Shown here: piece by piece, positions 9,124-17,698 of the stretch | How positions within the stretch are numbered: position 1 is the stretch's first letter | Layout: each line of letters starts with the position of its first letter | Assembly: GCF_028710345.1 (NCBI RefSeq) | Contig: NZ_JAQTUH010000006.1 | Location: 62,001 to 126,000, forward strand | Length of the DNA: 64,000 bases | Direction of reading: 5' to 3' | Source: Sulfuricurvum sp. | Lineage (GTDB): Bacteria > Campylobacterota > Campylobacteria > Campylobacterales > Sulfurimonadaceae | Notes under the pieces: model-generated | What the model was told of the DNA's origin: nothing | The model's database searches: none | Seen by the model: only the letters and a program-made list of their open reading frames with translations | Program-made: the position numbers and the translations under genes

Positions 9124-9660
9124 ATGAATATCTCTCTCGTCGGACGCCACATCGAGCTTAGCGATGCGATCAAAGAACATTTGATCCACTCTATCGATAC
9201 ACTAAGCAAATTTCATCTCGACATTATCAGTGTCAGTGCCATCGCCAGTATGAATGAACGTAAAAAAGGGGTAAGCATCGAGTTTACGATCAATGTTGCG
9301 GGAAAAAACACTATCGTTATCTCCCAACGTGATGATGACCTCTACGCCGCTATCGATATCGCCATCGATCGTGCCCAAAAAGCACTTCGCCGTCTCCATG
9401 AGCGTTTGAGCGATCATAAAAACGAAGGGATTAATGAGGCTAAGCTTGCCGCTTCTCATTCTGTCGATTTACACGCTATGAGTGAAGCGATGGAGGATGA
9501 GATTGTTCCGGCAGAACCGATTCTCTTTAAACCGCAAGAGGTGGCGGAAGTTCTCGAAAAATTAAAAGAGAGTAATAAAGTTTTTGAAGTGTTTTATGAC
9601 AATGATGGAAAAATGAGAGTTCTCTACAAAAGGTCTGATGGACGGTTTGGGATGTATTGA
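9124..9660 (+). CDS. hpf: Ribosome hibernation promoting factor (long form)
   Basis: 178 residues, the size of long HPF proteins. Residues 1-100 form the RaiA/YfiA-type ribosome-binding domain (MNISLVGRHIELSDAIK at the start, then the basic helix RAQKALRRLHERL). Residues about 120-178 match the C-terminal dimerisation domain, with the motif KPQEVAEVLEKL and a YKRSDGRFGMY end. The long form binds the decoding region of the 30S subunit and joins 70S ribosomes into inactive 100S dimers in starvation. The start has AAGGTG upstream and a single promoter; it is monocistronic and followed by a dispersed repeat. Confidence 0.92.
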   Translation: MNISLVGRHIELSDAIKEHLIHSIDTLSKFHLDIISVSAIASMNERKKGVSIEFTINVAGKNTIVISQRDDDLYAAIDIAIDRAQKALRRLHERLSDHKNEGINEAKLAASHSVDLHAMSEAMEDEIVPAEPILFKPQEVAEVLEKLKESNKVFEVFYDNDGKMRVLYKRSDGRFGMY

Positions 9661-9669
9661 GTCTTTTAC

Positions 9670-9729
9670 GTTCGTGGTGAGCTTGTCGAACCATGAACGT
9701 TTACCGTTCGACTGGCTCAGGGCGAACGG
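9670..9729. repeat. Dispersed palindromic repeat at the 3' end of recG
   Basis: Two inverted halves, TTCGTGGTGAGCTTGTCGAA and TTCGACTGGCTCAGGGCGAA, flank a short spacer between convergent hpf and recG. From memory this GTTCGAC...GAAC type is a widespread intergenic repeat in proteobacteria. The right half encodes the last residues (VRPEPVER) of RecG. Confidence 0.6.
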
Positions 9730-11512
9730 TACCTAAATACTCTTTAACTTCCCTCACTATCTCCTCATCTTCACCGATATCAACCCACCGTAATTTTTTC
9801 CCGCTTTGGATACTCCCCTCTAACAAATCACCGCTGGAGCGGAATTTGAGATCCAGTGCCGCAATGTCAAAACCACTCATACAGGTGCTAAAGGCTTCTA
9901 AGCGTTCATTTTTTCCGCTCGTGTTGGTATAGAGATAGCAGTACCCCTGTAAACCTGTACGGCTCACCCGACCGCGTAGCTGATGGAGGGTGGAGAGCCC
10001 CAAACGCTCAGCTCCGACGATAATCACGGTGGTGAGGCGCGGAAGTGAAATCCCCACTTCGACAACGGTGGTTGCGAGTAATATCGTCCCTTTGTCTCGA
10101 AACTCCCTCAACACCTCTTCTTTCTCTTTATCTTTACCGTGGGTAACGTAGACGTTACTAAATTTGCCCTCCCAAAATCCGCGCGCTTCGTCGATGCTTT
10201 GGTAATTGATATTTTCGCTTTGCTCCACCAAAGGATAGACGATCAACACTTGGTGCTCTTGTGAGACTTCGGAACGGATATGCTCTAATAAAGTGGAAAA
10301 ATCGGGTTTATGGATAATACGGGTAGTGATGTTTTTCGTAAACGGGGTTTGCTGTATCAAACTCACGTCGATGTGGGCGGAGTCTATCATCGCCTGTGTG
10401 CGGGGGATGGGGGTGGCTGAGAATTGGAGAAAGTGCGGTGGAGAGTTGTTTTCACTAAGACGACTGAGTGCATGACGCTGGGCAGTGCCGAAGCGGTGTT
10501 GTTCATCCACCATCACTAAAGCCGCTTCGGGGAGTTCACGGTAGAGAAGGGCGTGGGTTCCGATAATAAAATCAAACGCCTCTAATGACCCTTTTTTGGT
10601 CGCATTGGTGATAAGGGCAATTTTTAGATGGGGGAGGTACTTTTGCGCCTCTTCAAAAAGCTGTGCGGCAAGTATTGTCGTCGGTGCCATGAGGATAGAG
10701 CGATAAGGGTACATCAGAACCACAGAGGCGAGTATCACCATCGTTTTGCCTGAACCGACATCACCTACTATCATACGACGGGCGGCATTCTCTCCACGTA
10801 AATCGTGGGCAATATCGTGAATGGCGTTTTGCTGATCACGGGTGAGGGTAAAGGGGAGTGTTTTACTCCAACTCTTCGCATCGCCTGAGGCTTTGTAGAG
10901 GGTGGGGTGATAACGGCGTTTGAGGCGGAGACGGCGCATGTAATCATAGAGCTCGGCAAATTTCAGCGCGTGGATTTGCTCCTCACTCAGAGGCTGTGGG
11001 AAATCGGGGAAATGGACACCGTAAAGCTCTTTGGCTATTGGTTCGGGAAGTCCATCAGTAACGAGGTTGTCAATGCTAATATATTTTTCGATAAGACGGC
11101 GCATAACATCGGCACGCAACGGGGTTTTGTAGATAGGGACGAGAGAGCCTATCGCACTGATTTTTATGGGGTGAACCATCGTCCATCTCCCCTGCTCTAG
11201 CACTGCTTTTCCACTAAAAAAAGCTCTCTCATTTTTCGGAAATTGGTGAATCATATAGGGTTTGGGATTAAAGATGACTCCATCTATCAGAGATTCGAGA
11301 TTGTGGGCAAAAAAGGTGATTTTGAGGGTTTTAGGGGTTCGAACGATATTCTCGACTGTTGCATCGATGACGCATGAGGAATTAGGGGTGAGCTGTGTGC
11401 TCAAACGGCGGTCTTCAAACGAGGATGGGGCAATAAGAGAGAGTTCTAAAATGCTCCCGACGTTTAGACGACGGAATTTGTCGGCGTCTTCAGTAGATAA
11501 AATACTTATCAT
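9701..11512 (-). CDS. recG: ATP-dependent DNA helicase RecG
   Basis: About 603 residues, in the range of epsilonproteobacterial RecG. An N-terminal OB-fold wedge region is followed by helicase motifs: Walker A GDVGSGKT near residue 249, DEQHRFG (the RecG form of the DEAD box) near 334, SATPIPRT, and the C-terminal helicase lobe with RGRVSRTG. RecG reverses stalled replication forks and branch-migrates Holliday junctions. The start is placed at the ATG at 11512, because a longer frame would translate the upstream REP-like repeat. Odd point: the last eight residues are encoded by a dispersed repeat, so the native C-terminus was probably altered by insertion. It ends a leftward gene group from kdsA. 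Confidence 0.93.
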   Translation of the reverse strand: MISILSTEDADKFRRLNVGSILELSLIAPSSFEDRRLSTQLTPNSSCVIDATVENIVRTPKTLKITFFAHNLESLIDGVIFNPKPYMIHQFPKNERAFFSGKAVLEQGRWTMVHPIKISAIGSLVPIYKTPLRADVMRRLIEKYISIDNLVTDGLPEPIAKELYGVHFPDFPQPLSEEQIHALKFAELYDYMRRLRLKRRYHPTLYKASGDAKSWSKTLPFTLTRDQQNAIHDIAHDLRGENAARRMIVGDVGSGKTMVILASVVLMYPYRSILMAPTTILAAQLFEEAQKYLPHLKIALITNATKKGSLEAFDFIIGTHALLYRELPEAALVMVDEQHRFGTAQRHALSRLSENNSPPHFLQFSATPIPRTQAMIDSAHIDVSLIQQTPFTKNITTRIIHKPDFSTLLEHIRSEVSQEHQVLIVYPLVEQSENINYQSIDEARGFWEGKFSNVYVTHGKDKEKEEVLREFRDKGTILLATTVVEVGISLPRLTTVIIVGAERLGLSTLHQLRGRVSRTGLQGYCYLYTNTSGKNERLEAFSTCMSGFDIAALDLKFRSSGDLLEGSIQSGKKLRWVDIGEDEEIVREVKEYLGTVRPEPVER

Positions 11513-11521
11513 GTTTTTTCC

Positions 11522-11579
11522 CGTCATCCTCGGGCTTGACCCGGGGATCCAGTTGGATTCCCGCCTTCGCGGGAATGAC
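11522..11579. repeat. REP-like inverted doublet between M16-like gene and recG
   Basis: Two palindromic units face each other: 11522-11551 (GTCATCCTCGGG...CCGGGGATCC) and 11554-11579 (TGGATTCCCGC...GCGGGAATGAC). They share the outer GTCAT/ATGAC and inner GGATCCA/TGGAT frame but have different stem sequences. The doublet fills almost the entire 69-base gap. Confidence 0.85.
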
Positions 11580-11581
11580 AA

Positions 11582-12970
11582 CTATTTTGTTACTATTGCA
11601 TAACTAAGTTGCGTAATCTCGTTATGGCGTTTGATAAAATCGTTCAACTCCTCCAAACTCAATCCACGTATCATCTCTAGCTCTTGGAGTGAACTTCCTA
11701 GCTCTTTGCCCTGATAATACTCGCTAAATGTTCGTCCTAATCGCTGAGAGAGGGTTTCAACACGGAGCGGTTCGGAACCTAGGAGAAATTTACGTGCTTG
11801 ATCGAGTTCGCTCTGTGTTACCCCCGATTTTACAAAGGTATCGATAACTTCAATAACGCTTTTTTTTGCTTCATCCCCTGATTCGAGTTTGGTTTGGAGA
11901 TAGCCGCTAAAATAGGTGTTGGTTTTAGCCACGCTCAAACGTGAATAGGCAGAATAGGCAAGTCCCCGTTTGACACGTATCTCTTCCATCAGACGGCTAC
12001 CAAATCCGCTAGAGCCTAAAATAAACATCGCTACACGGGCTTTGTAAAATTCGCTATCCCCTTCATTCATCGCAAACGGCGCGCCGAAATAGAGATAGGT
12101 TTGTTCGGTTTGAGGTCGCTTTAGAATCGACTCTTTTGGCGATTTTCGTACCTCATAATGACGAGGTGCGGAGAGTTTTCCCACTTCCAGTGAAGAGATA
12201 AGGGTGGTTGCTTTTTTCTTAGCATCCTCGATAGTGATATCTCCTCCCATAATAATCAAGGCGTTTGAGAGAACCATTTTTGATTTTAAAAACGACTCTA
12301 CATCGGAAAGTTTGATTTTTTCAATCGACTCTTTGGTTCCGATATTCGGGGTTGCCATAGGGGTTGCTTCGAATAAAATCGCTTTGAGCTCATCGGAAGC
12401 TACGGTATCGAAATCCGCCTCTTTACGGGCTATATCACTCATCGTGCGGGTTTTTACTTTATTGAGTGACTCTTTAGTAAGATTTGGAGAGCGAAGTAAC
12501 TCATCCATAAGTGAAAGTCCCGTATCAAATTCATCACGAAGTGTTCCGAGTTCCATCACAAGGGTTTCATTTCCGGCATTGGTACTCAACTGAATCGCAC
12601 GCGCATCGAGTGCATCGGCAAACCCTACTGATCCACGTTTGAGTGTCCCCTCGTTCATCATTTTGGCACTAAGGCGTGCAAGACCGATATTTTTACCCTC
12701 ATCGATGCTACCGCTTCCGGTAAAAATCACCTGCATTGAGACGATAGGCAGCCGTTTATCCTGCTCAAAAATAAAAGGTATTTTTACCCCTTTTATGTCG
12801 ATGTGTTCCAATGTGCTTGCCATAAGAGAGTGTCCTAGTAATAAAATTGTTGCTGATATTATAATTTTTAAATTCAAGCTGGATTCCCGCCTTCGCGGGA
12901 ATGACGACTTCCGTTCATCCTCACATCCTGCACAAAAAGCCATCCAAAAAAAATTTCTAAAAAATATCAT
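11582..12970 (-). CDS. M16-family peptidase-like protein lacking the zinc motif
   Basis: 462 residues from the ATG at 12970, which overlaps the mqnC stop in an ATGA. A hydrophobic signal-like segment is at about residues 34-50 (KIIISATILLLGHSLMAS). The body has the M16 fold pattern, including SGFGSRLMEEIRVKRGLAYS near two thirds of the length, the substrate-binding Arg/Tyr region of pitrilysin-type proteins. The zinc-binding HxxEH helix is replaced by LARLSAKMMNEG, so it should be proteolytically inactive. M16 enzymes often act as an active/inactive pair, but no active partner is adjacent. Residues about 21-32 are encoded by a REP-like unit. Likely periplasmic; substrate unknown. Confidence 0.8.
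   Translation of the reverse strand: MIFFRNFFWMAFCAGCEDERKSSFPRRRESSLNLKIIISATILLLGHSLMASTLEHIDIKGVKIPFIFEQDKRLPIVSMQVIFTGSGSIDEGKNIGLARLSAKMMNEGTLKRGSVGFADALDARAIQLSTNAGNETLVMELGTLRDEFDTGLSLMDELLRSPNLTKESLNKVKTRTMSDIARKEADFDTVASDELKAILFEATPMATPNIGTKESIEKIKLSDVESFLKSKMVLSNALIIMGGDITIEDAKKKATTLISSLEVGKLSAPRHYEVRKSPKESILKRPQTEQTYLYFGAPFAMNEGDSEFYKARVAMFILGSSGFGSRLMEEIRVKRGLAYSAYSRLSVAKTNTYFSGYLQTKLESGDEAKKSVIEVIDTFVKSGVTQSELDQARKFLLGSEPLRVETLSQRLGRTFSEYYQGKELGSSLQELEMIRGLSLEELNDFIKRHNEITQLSYAIVTK
12876..12906. repeat. REP-like unit within the 5' coding region of the M16-like gene
   Basis: This 31-base unit is identical to the right arm of the GIY-YIG cassette (31327-31357): AAGCTGGATTCCCGC, four loop bases, GCGGGAATGACG. 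In the gene it reads in frame as SSFPRRRESS ahead of the export segment. Confidence 0.9.
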
Positions 12971-14013
12971 GCAAATTTCTCAAGAGTTTCATACGCGGTA
13001 TTGCGTATAGCGGGTGTTTCGCCGATGTCACGGATGAGACGAATCATCTCCTCTTTTGCCATTCGAAACCCTGCACCTGCACTTCGGACAACATTCTCTT
13101 CCATCATTGTAGAACCCAAATCATTTGCACCGTACATGAGTGCCATTTGACCGATATAAGGTCCTTGGGTTACCCATGAGCTTTGGATATTTTGAAAATT
13201 ATCCAAAAAGAGTCGCGCAACGGCGAGGAGTCTCAAATAGCGGTTAGAGGATTGTTTCTCTATCTCAGGATGCTCTTCCATGAGTTTGGTATTTTGTCCT
13301 TGGAACGACCACATGATAAAGGCGCGAAATCCGTGTGTCTCGTCTTGGAGGTCGCGAATGAGGTTCCAATGTTCGATAATCTCCTCATCGGTCTCGACAG
13401 TACCGTACATCATAGTCGCGGTAGACATGATACCCAGCTTGTGCGCTTCGCGGTGGACGTTTATCCAATCGAGTGAATCCATTTTTTTCGGAGCGATGAT
13501 GTCTCGTACACGGTCGCTCAGAATCTCAGCACCCGCACCCGGTATCGAAGCAAGCCCTTTGGCATGAAGACGGCTCAAGCACTCAGCGATTGTGATATGG
13601 GAGACTTTGGCGATGTAGTCAAGTTCGATGGAGGAGAAGCCGTGAATCGTGATGGTGGGGTATTTGGTGTGGATATGTTCTACTAAATCCTCATACCATT
13701 CGATTTTGAGCTTCGGGTGGACGCCACCTTGGAATAAAATCTGTGTTCCGCCGATTTCTAAAAGCTCATCGATTTTTTGGTCAATCTCTTCAAAAGTGAG
13801 AACATACGAATCGTCATCTTTGCCGTGGCGATAGAACGCACAAAATTTACAATCGACCCAGCAGACATTAGTATAGTTGATATTTCGATCGACGACAAAC
13901 GTCGTAATACCATCAGGGTGAAGCTCCTTTTTACGAGCTGTTGCCATCCGTCCAAGTTCTATTAAATCACCGTGTCGGATAAGCTCTAATGCTTGTTCTT
14001 TGGTAAGGCGCAT
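12967..14013 (-). CDS. mqnC: Cyclic dehypoxanthine futalosine synthase (radical SAM)
   Basis: 348 residues. The radical SAM cluster motif is C51-x3-C55-x2-C58 within NYTNVCWVDCKFCAFYR. The surrounding FVVDRNINYTN block and the C-terminal SSWVTQGP and GANDLGSTMMEENVV segments are typical of MqnC and its relatives. It catalyses the cyclisation step of the futalosine route to menaquinone, the main respiratory quinone of this phylum. The other mqn genes are not adjacent; a UbiA-type prenyltransferase likely acting later in the route is at 41985. It overlaps the M16-like gene by four bases and starts six bases after nusB. Confidence 0.92.
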   Translation of the reverse strand: MRLTKEQALELIRHGDLIELGRMATARKKELHPDGITTFVVDRNINYTNVCWVDCKFCAFYRHGKDDDSYVLTFEEIDQKIDELLEIGGTQILFQGGVHPKLKIEWYEDLVEHIHTKYPTITIHGFSSIELDYIAKVSHITIAECLSRLHAKGLASIPGAGAEILSDRVRDIIAPKKMDSLDWINVHREAHKLGIMSTATMMYGTVETDEEIIEHWNLIRDLQDETHGFRAFIMWSFQGQNTKLMEEHPEIEKQSSNRYLRLLAVARLFLDNFQNIQSSWVTQGPYIGQMALMYGANDLGSTMMEENVVRSAGAGFRMAKEEMIRLIRDIGETPAIRNTAYETLEKFA

Positions 14014-14019
14014 AAACTG

Positions 14020-14418
14020 TTACTTCTCTTTGGATATCGCGTCGAGGACACCGTTGATAAACTTCGGTGATTGTTCGCTTCCAAACGCTTTGGTCACTTC
14101 AATCGCTTCGTTGATGATTACGGCAGAATCGAGTTCACCGAACATAATTTCATATGCACCCAAACGGAGTGTCGCACGCTCGATAGAGCCTAAACGGTCG
14201 AAATCCCAATCTTTGAGATGTTTCACAATCGCTTCATCGATTTTTATGAGATGCTCTACTACACCGCGAAAAAGATCCATCGCAAAATCACGCTGTTTGT
14301 TACGAATTTTTTTCTCTTCCATAATTTCATCGCTAAAATCGGCGATACTTTGGTTTCCCAAATCATATGCGTACAATAAACTTACTACCGCCATACGGGC
14401 TTGGTGACGTGTTGCCAT
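14020..14418 (-). CDS. nusB: Transcription antitermination factor NusB
   Basis: 132 residues, all helical, with the family start MATRHQARMAVVSLLYAYDL and the C-terminal block SAVIINEAIEVTKAFGSEQSPKFINGVLDAI. NusB pairs with NusE (ribosomal protein S10) on boxA RNA to support antitermination of rRNA operons. A strong AGGAGG lies just ahead of the ATG. It lies between ribH and mqnC in the leftward group; ribH-nusB adjacency is common in bacteria. The gap upstream holds a two-hairpin repeat (14446-14505). Confidence 0.95.
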   Translation of the reverse strand: MATRHQARMAVVSLLYAYDLGNQSIADFSDEIMEEKKIRNKQRDFAMDLFRGVVEHLIKIDEAIVKHLKDWDFDRLGSIERATLRLGAYEIMFGELDSAVIINEAIEVTKAFGSEQSPKFINGVLDAISKEK

Positions 14419-14445
14419 TATGCGCCTCCTACAATTTTATACGCT

Positions 14446-14505
14446 ATAGCGGCAAAGCCACTATTAGCTACGTTAACACTATGTTTACTTCGGCAGTAAG
14501 CCCAC
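14446..14505 (-). repeat. Two-hairpin dispersed element, copy A (upstream of nusB)
   Basis: Read on the minus strand it has a conserved core GGGCTTACTGCCGAAGTAAA and on through GTTAACGTAGC, followed by a second stem with 8-base arms around a TTT loop (ATAGTGGC-TTT-GCCGCTAT). Related copies are at 35315-35375 and 42919-42978. A TATAAA box follows at 14436-14441. It begins right after the ribH stop codon. Confidence 0.85.
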
Positions 14506-14506
14506 A

Positions 14507-14974
14507 TCATCCGATTTCCTCATAAAGGTCAAGCATTTCAATAACAACGGTCATCGCTTCAAACCCTTTGTTCCCTGCTTTGGTTCCAGCACGCTCAATC
14601 GCTTGCTCGATGGTATCGGTCGTCAAAAGACCGAATGAAACCGGTTTTTTATGTTTTAAACTCATGGTAGCGATCCCTTTGGTCGCTTCGGCAGAGACGT
14701 AATCAAAATGAGGCGTTGAACCACGGATAACTGCACCTAATGCACAAACAGCATCAAATTTTCCACTGCCGAGAAGCTGATCGATTACCATCGGAAGTTC
14801 AAACGCACCCGGTGCCAAAACATGAGTCAATTCATCCGCGTTACCACCATGACGTGCATAGGCATCTTTCGCCCCTTCAACCAGACGATCAACAATAAAA
14901 TGGTTCCAACGTGTACTGACGATTGCTACTCTTTTATCCGTGCGAACACGGAGCTGTCCTTCTATTAACTTCAT
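14507..14974 (-). CDS. ribH: 6,7-dimethyl-8-ribityllumazine synthase
   Basis: About 155 residues from the ATG at 14974, which has AAAGGAA just upstream; the longer frame would translate repeat sequence. Family blocks are visible: [20 protein letters not shown], the PGAFELP substrate loop, [14 protein letters not shown] with the catalytic histidine, and [17 protein letters not shown] near the C-terminus. It condenses the ribityl-uracil with dihydroxybutanone phosphate in the penultimate step of riboflavin synthesis and forms icosahedral or pentameric shells. No FMN riboswitch is seen upstream. It is flanked by repeats on both sides. Confidence 0.95.
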   Translation of the reverse strand: MKLIEGQLRVRTDKRVAIVSTRWNHFIVDRLVEGAKDAYARHGGNADELTHVLAPGAFELPMVIDQLLGSGKFDAVCALGAVIRGSTPHFDYVSAEATKGIATMSLKHKKPVSFGLLTTDTIEQAIERAGTKAGNKGFEAMTVVIEMLDLYEEIG

Positions 14975-14997
14975 AAAATTCCTTTTGTTTAAAATTT

Positions 14998-15067
14998 CGT
15001 CATTCCGTGCCACGACACGGAATCTCTAACTATGTAATGCAGATCCCGTATCAAGTACGGGATGACG
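14998..15067. repeat. REP-like inverted doublet of a third stem type
   Basis: Unit 14998-15024 (GTCATTCCGTG...CACGGAAT) and unit 15041-15067 (ATCCCGTA...TACGGGATGAC) face each other. The outer GTCAT/ATGAC frame matches the other REP-like units, while the stems differ. It fills the gap between kdsA and ribH. Confidence 0.75.
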
Positions 15068-15069
15068 AC

Positions 15070-15864
15070 TTATTTGATCGCATCCAACTGCAATAATTTT
15101 TCGCTAAGTTCTTCCAGTTGTTCTAATTTTAGCATATTTGGTCCGTCACTCAAAGCACAAATCGGATCAAAGTGGGTTTCAAAGAAAAATCCATCCACTC
15201 CAACAGCGGCGGCGGCGCGTGCGAGGTGAGGAACCATCGAGCTATCCCCTCCCGTTTTACCTGTACCATTACCCGGCATCTGCACCGAGTGAGTCGCATC
15301 GAAAATAACAGGAGCATATTCGCGCATAATGACGAGTGAGCGCATATCAACGACAAGATTTCCGTATCCGAATGAGGAGCCACGCTCACAGAGTAACACG
15401 CCGTGTTTTTGTGACGCTTCGTATGTGACCTCATCGCATCCGCGTGTTTTGAGTACCTTTCCTACCGAAAAGCGCATATCGGCCGGGGTCATAAATTGCC
15501 CTTTTTTGATGTTGACGATTTTATCGGTTTTAGCAGCCGCTACGAGTAAATCGGTTTGACGGCATAAAAAAGCGGGGATTTGAATCATATCGATTACCTC
15601 TGCCGCGATGGGAACTTGATAGCTCTCGTGGACATCGGTAACGATTTTATAGCCGAAATCGTCTTTCACTTTTTGCAAAATGCGAAGACCCTCTTCTAGA
15701 CCAGGCCCGCGATAGCTATCGAGTGAGGTACGGTTAGCTTTATCAAAGCTCGATTTAAAATAAAAATCAAATCGTGGGTCATTTTGGTAACGTTCTAAGC
15801 TTTTAGCAATTTTAAAAATCGACTCTTCGCTCTCGATGACACACGGTCCGGCAAGTAGGATCAT
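15070..15864 (-). CDS. kdsA: 3-deoxy-D-manno-octulosonate 8-phosphate synthase
   Basis: 264 residues with the usual KdsA length. Key blocks are [10 protein letters not shown] at the start, [12 protein letters not shown], the [11 protein letters not shown] segment, [21 protein letters not shown] and [11 protein letters not shown]. It condenses arabinose 5-phosphate with phosphoenolpyruvate to make KDO-8-phosphate for the lipopolysaccharide inner core. AGGAG precedes the ATG. It is the first gene of the leftward group kdsA-ribH-nusB-mqnC-M16-recG. Confidence 0.95.
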   Translation of the reverse strand: MILLAGPCVIESEESIFKIAKSLERYQNDPRFDFYFKSSFDKANRTSLDSYRGPGLEEGLRILQKVKDDFGYKIVTDVHESYQVPIAAEVIDMIQIPAFLCRQTDLLVAAAKTDKIVNIKKGQFMTPADMRFSVGKVLKTRGCDEVTYEASQKHGVLLCERGSSFGYGNLVVDMRSLVIMREYAPVIFDATHSVQMPGNGTGKTGGDSSMVPHLARAAAAVGVDGFFFETHFDPICALSDGPNMLKLEQLEELSEKLLQLDAIK

Positions 15865-15897
15865 CTTTTCTCCTATAAGTTAATCTTCATATTGTAC

Positions 15898-17061
15898 TCA
15901 TTTTCGTTTAAAGGACATTGAGCCTATCGCCTTAGCACACACAACCGCCGAACTAAACGCCCACTGAAAGTTGTATCCCCCAAGCTCCCCCGTCACGTCC
16001 ACCGTCTCGCCGATAAAATAGAGCCCATCGATTTTGGTGCACTCCATCGTAGAGGGGTTAATCTCGCCACACGCTACCCCGCCACGACACGCTTCGGCTT
16101 TAGAGAGACCAAACGTCCCCGAAGGTGCCATCGCGTAGTTACGAATCGTGAGCAATTTTTCAAACTCTTGCGGGTTTAATCGGTTGCACCCTTTATCCTC
16201 CAACCCTATCGCATCCAAAAACGCTTTCATGAACCGCTTGGGCAGAGGGATTGCCGTTGAGATAGCTTTTTTTTCATTTTTAAGTCTACTCACATCAAAA
16301 TCGGGGACAAAATCAATCACTATCTCCCCTCTATGCCAATAAAGCGATGCAGAGAGGACGACGAGACCACTAATCCCTTTGTGAGCAAACAGCAAATCTT
16401 CATCGAGCGTTTTCCCAGCCACATGGATACGTGCTCTGCAACTGATTCCGCTGAGCTCTTTCATCCAGAACTCTTTGGGTTGCAGTGTGAGTCCCACCAA
16501 GGCGGGAGAAAACGGAACCGTTTGTATCCCATAACTTTGAGCGATTCTCAACCCGATGTCGCTCGAGCCTAACTCTTTGTAACTTGCTCCCCCTGTGGCT
16601 ACTACGACACGAGAGGCTTGGAATCTCCCTTTATCGGTGGTGAGTATAAAAGGGTTTTGCCCCTCTAGGGAGAGGATTTTATGACCCAAAAGCAAATCGC
16701 ATCCGTCTGCTTTTCCCATCAAAATGGAGATGATTTCATCGGAGCTTTTGGGACAAAAATAGTACCGCTCTTTTCGGATTACCGGACGCAATCCGCCGGA
16801 GCGAAAATAATCCAGAAGCTCACGTTGAGTAAAATTTGAAAGGGCTGATTTGATGAGCGTTTCATCCCCGAGATAGTGACTCTCATCGACCTCTACGTTG
16901 GTAAGGTTGCATTTTCCTCCACCACTGGCTTTGAGCTTTAATGCGGGGCGAGTGTTCCCCTCGATAAGTGCAACGCTAAGAGAGCTGTTTTGACGCAACT
17001 GCGCCGCACACATCAGCCCGCTTGCCCCCGCTCCTAGGATAATGACATCGTAGTGTTTCAT
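15898..17061 (-). CDS. HI0933-family FAD-dependent oxidoreductase
   Basis: 387 residues. The N-terminus VIILGAGASGLMCA is a Rossmann dinucleotide-binding motif, followed by ASGGGKCNLTN, a hallmark of the HI0933/BaiN flavoprotein family. VVATGGASYKELGSSDIG and the C-terminal GLYFIGETVDVTGELGGYN further fit. Members bind FAD; some act on bile acids, but the role in most bacteria is unknown. Its ATG directly follows the stop of the upstream membrane protein, so the two are co-transcribed. A general annotation is safer than a substrate. Confidence 0.88.
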   Translation of the reverse strand: MKHYDVIILGAGASGLMCAAQLRQNSSLSVALIEGNTRPALKLKASGGGKCNLTNVEVDESHYLGDETLIKSALSNFTQRELLDYFRSGGLRPVIRKERYYFCPKSSDEIISILMGKADGCDLLLGHKILSLEGQNPFILTTDKGRFQASRVVVATGGASYKELGSSDIGLRIAQSYGIQTVPFSPALVGLTLQPKEFWMKELSGISCRARIHVAGKTLDEDLLFAHKGISGLVVLSASLYWHRGEIVIDFVPDFDVSRLKNEKKAISTAIPLPKRFMKAFLDAIGLEDKGCNRLNPQEFEKLLTIRNYAMAPSGTFGLSKAEACRGGVACGEINPSTMECTKIDGLYFIGETVDVTGELGGYNFQWAFSSAVVCAKAIGSMSFKRK

Positions 17062-17631
17062 TTAACGCTTTATTAATCGAAGGGCTAACCCTAGGCTGAG
17101 TAATGAAATCGCGATAATATGGTTCATCTCTAACGTGCGGTATCCCAAAAGCAGATGGATAATGACCAAAACGACCCCGATGTAGATGATTTTATTCCAT
17201 GCCTTGACATTGGGGGTGATGATGAGCACCACTAAAGCCCCAAATCCGACCGCCAAAAAGAGGTGATTGAGAAACAACTCCCCTATATGTGCCAAAGAAT
17301 AGTTGTGAGCAGCGATAAACAACACTAGATGCAACACCCCATACCCAATCGCAAAACCGCCGAGGAGTTTTTTAAACTCCACCAAATCAAAACGGATGTA
17401 GGTACGAAGAGGCTGTACCCAAAAAGCGAAGATGAGGAGCCATAACGCACTCAACCCTGAAATTTTCGAGAGATAATAGAGTTTACTATTTACGATGGGA
17501 AAATGGAAAGAGAAGAGTTTTTCCAACCACACAACCAGTGCATCAAACCATTCGATTCCTGTTCCATAGAGGAAGAAGAGGCTCATATAGGCTAAAGGGA
17601 TTAAAGATAAAAGGACGATTATATATTTCAT
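17062..17631 (-). CDS. Ferric-reductase-like transmembrane protein (MsrQ/YedZ-like)
   Basis: 189 residues with five to six predicted membrane helices. Histidines fall inside helices (GYGVLHLVLF, VLVIIHLLLGYRT), a pattern used for haem binding in the ferric reductase-like superfamily, and the layout ISGLSALWLLIFAF...LRTYIRFD resembles MsrQ. MsrQ passes quinone electrons to the periplasmic methionine sulfoxide reductase MsrP, but no msrP is adjacent; its neighbour is a cytoplasmic flavoprotein. Assignment to the superfamily is fairly good, the MsrQ role is uncertain. Confidence 0.6.
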   Translation of the reverse strand: MKYIIVLLSLIPLAYMSLFFLYGTGIEWFDALVVWLEKLFSFHFPIVNSKLYYLSKISGLSALWLLIFAFWVQPLRTYIRFDLVEFKKLLGGFAIGYGVLHLVLFIAAHNYSLAHIGELFLNHLFLAVGFGALVVLIITPNVKAWNKIIYIGVVLVIIHLLLGYRTLEMNHIIAISLLSLGLALRLIKR

Positions 17632-17660
17632 GTTGAAAGTGTATCAAAATCTCTCTTGGA

Positions 17661-17666
17661 TATAAT
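17661..17666 (+). promoter_or_regulatory. -10 box of the rimO-tilS operon
   Basis: TATAAT 32 bases before the rimO start codon, in an AT-rich context; the preceding GGA rather than TGn means it is not an extended -10. No clear -35 at standard spacing. An AAGG ribosome site precedes the ATG. Confidence 0.5.
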
Positions 17667-17698
17667 TACATTTAATTAACATTCCCTCAAGGTTTAAA

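Noticed and set aside
12204-12593. Plus-strand open frames opposite the M16-like, mqnC and nusB genes
   Set aside because: Shadow frames; the opposite strand has clear conserved motifs.
14975-15013. N-terminal extension of ribH
   Set aside because: It translates part of a REP-like unit; the ATG at 14974 has AAAGGAA.
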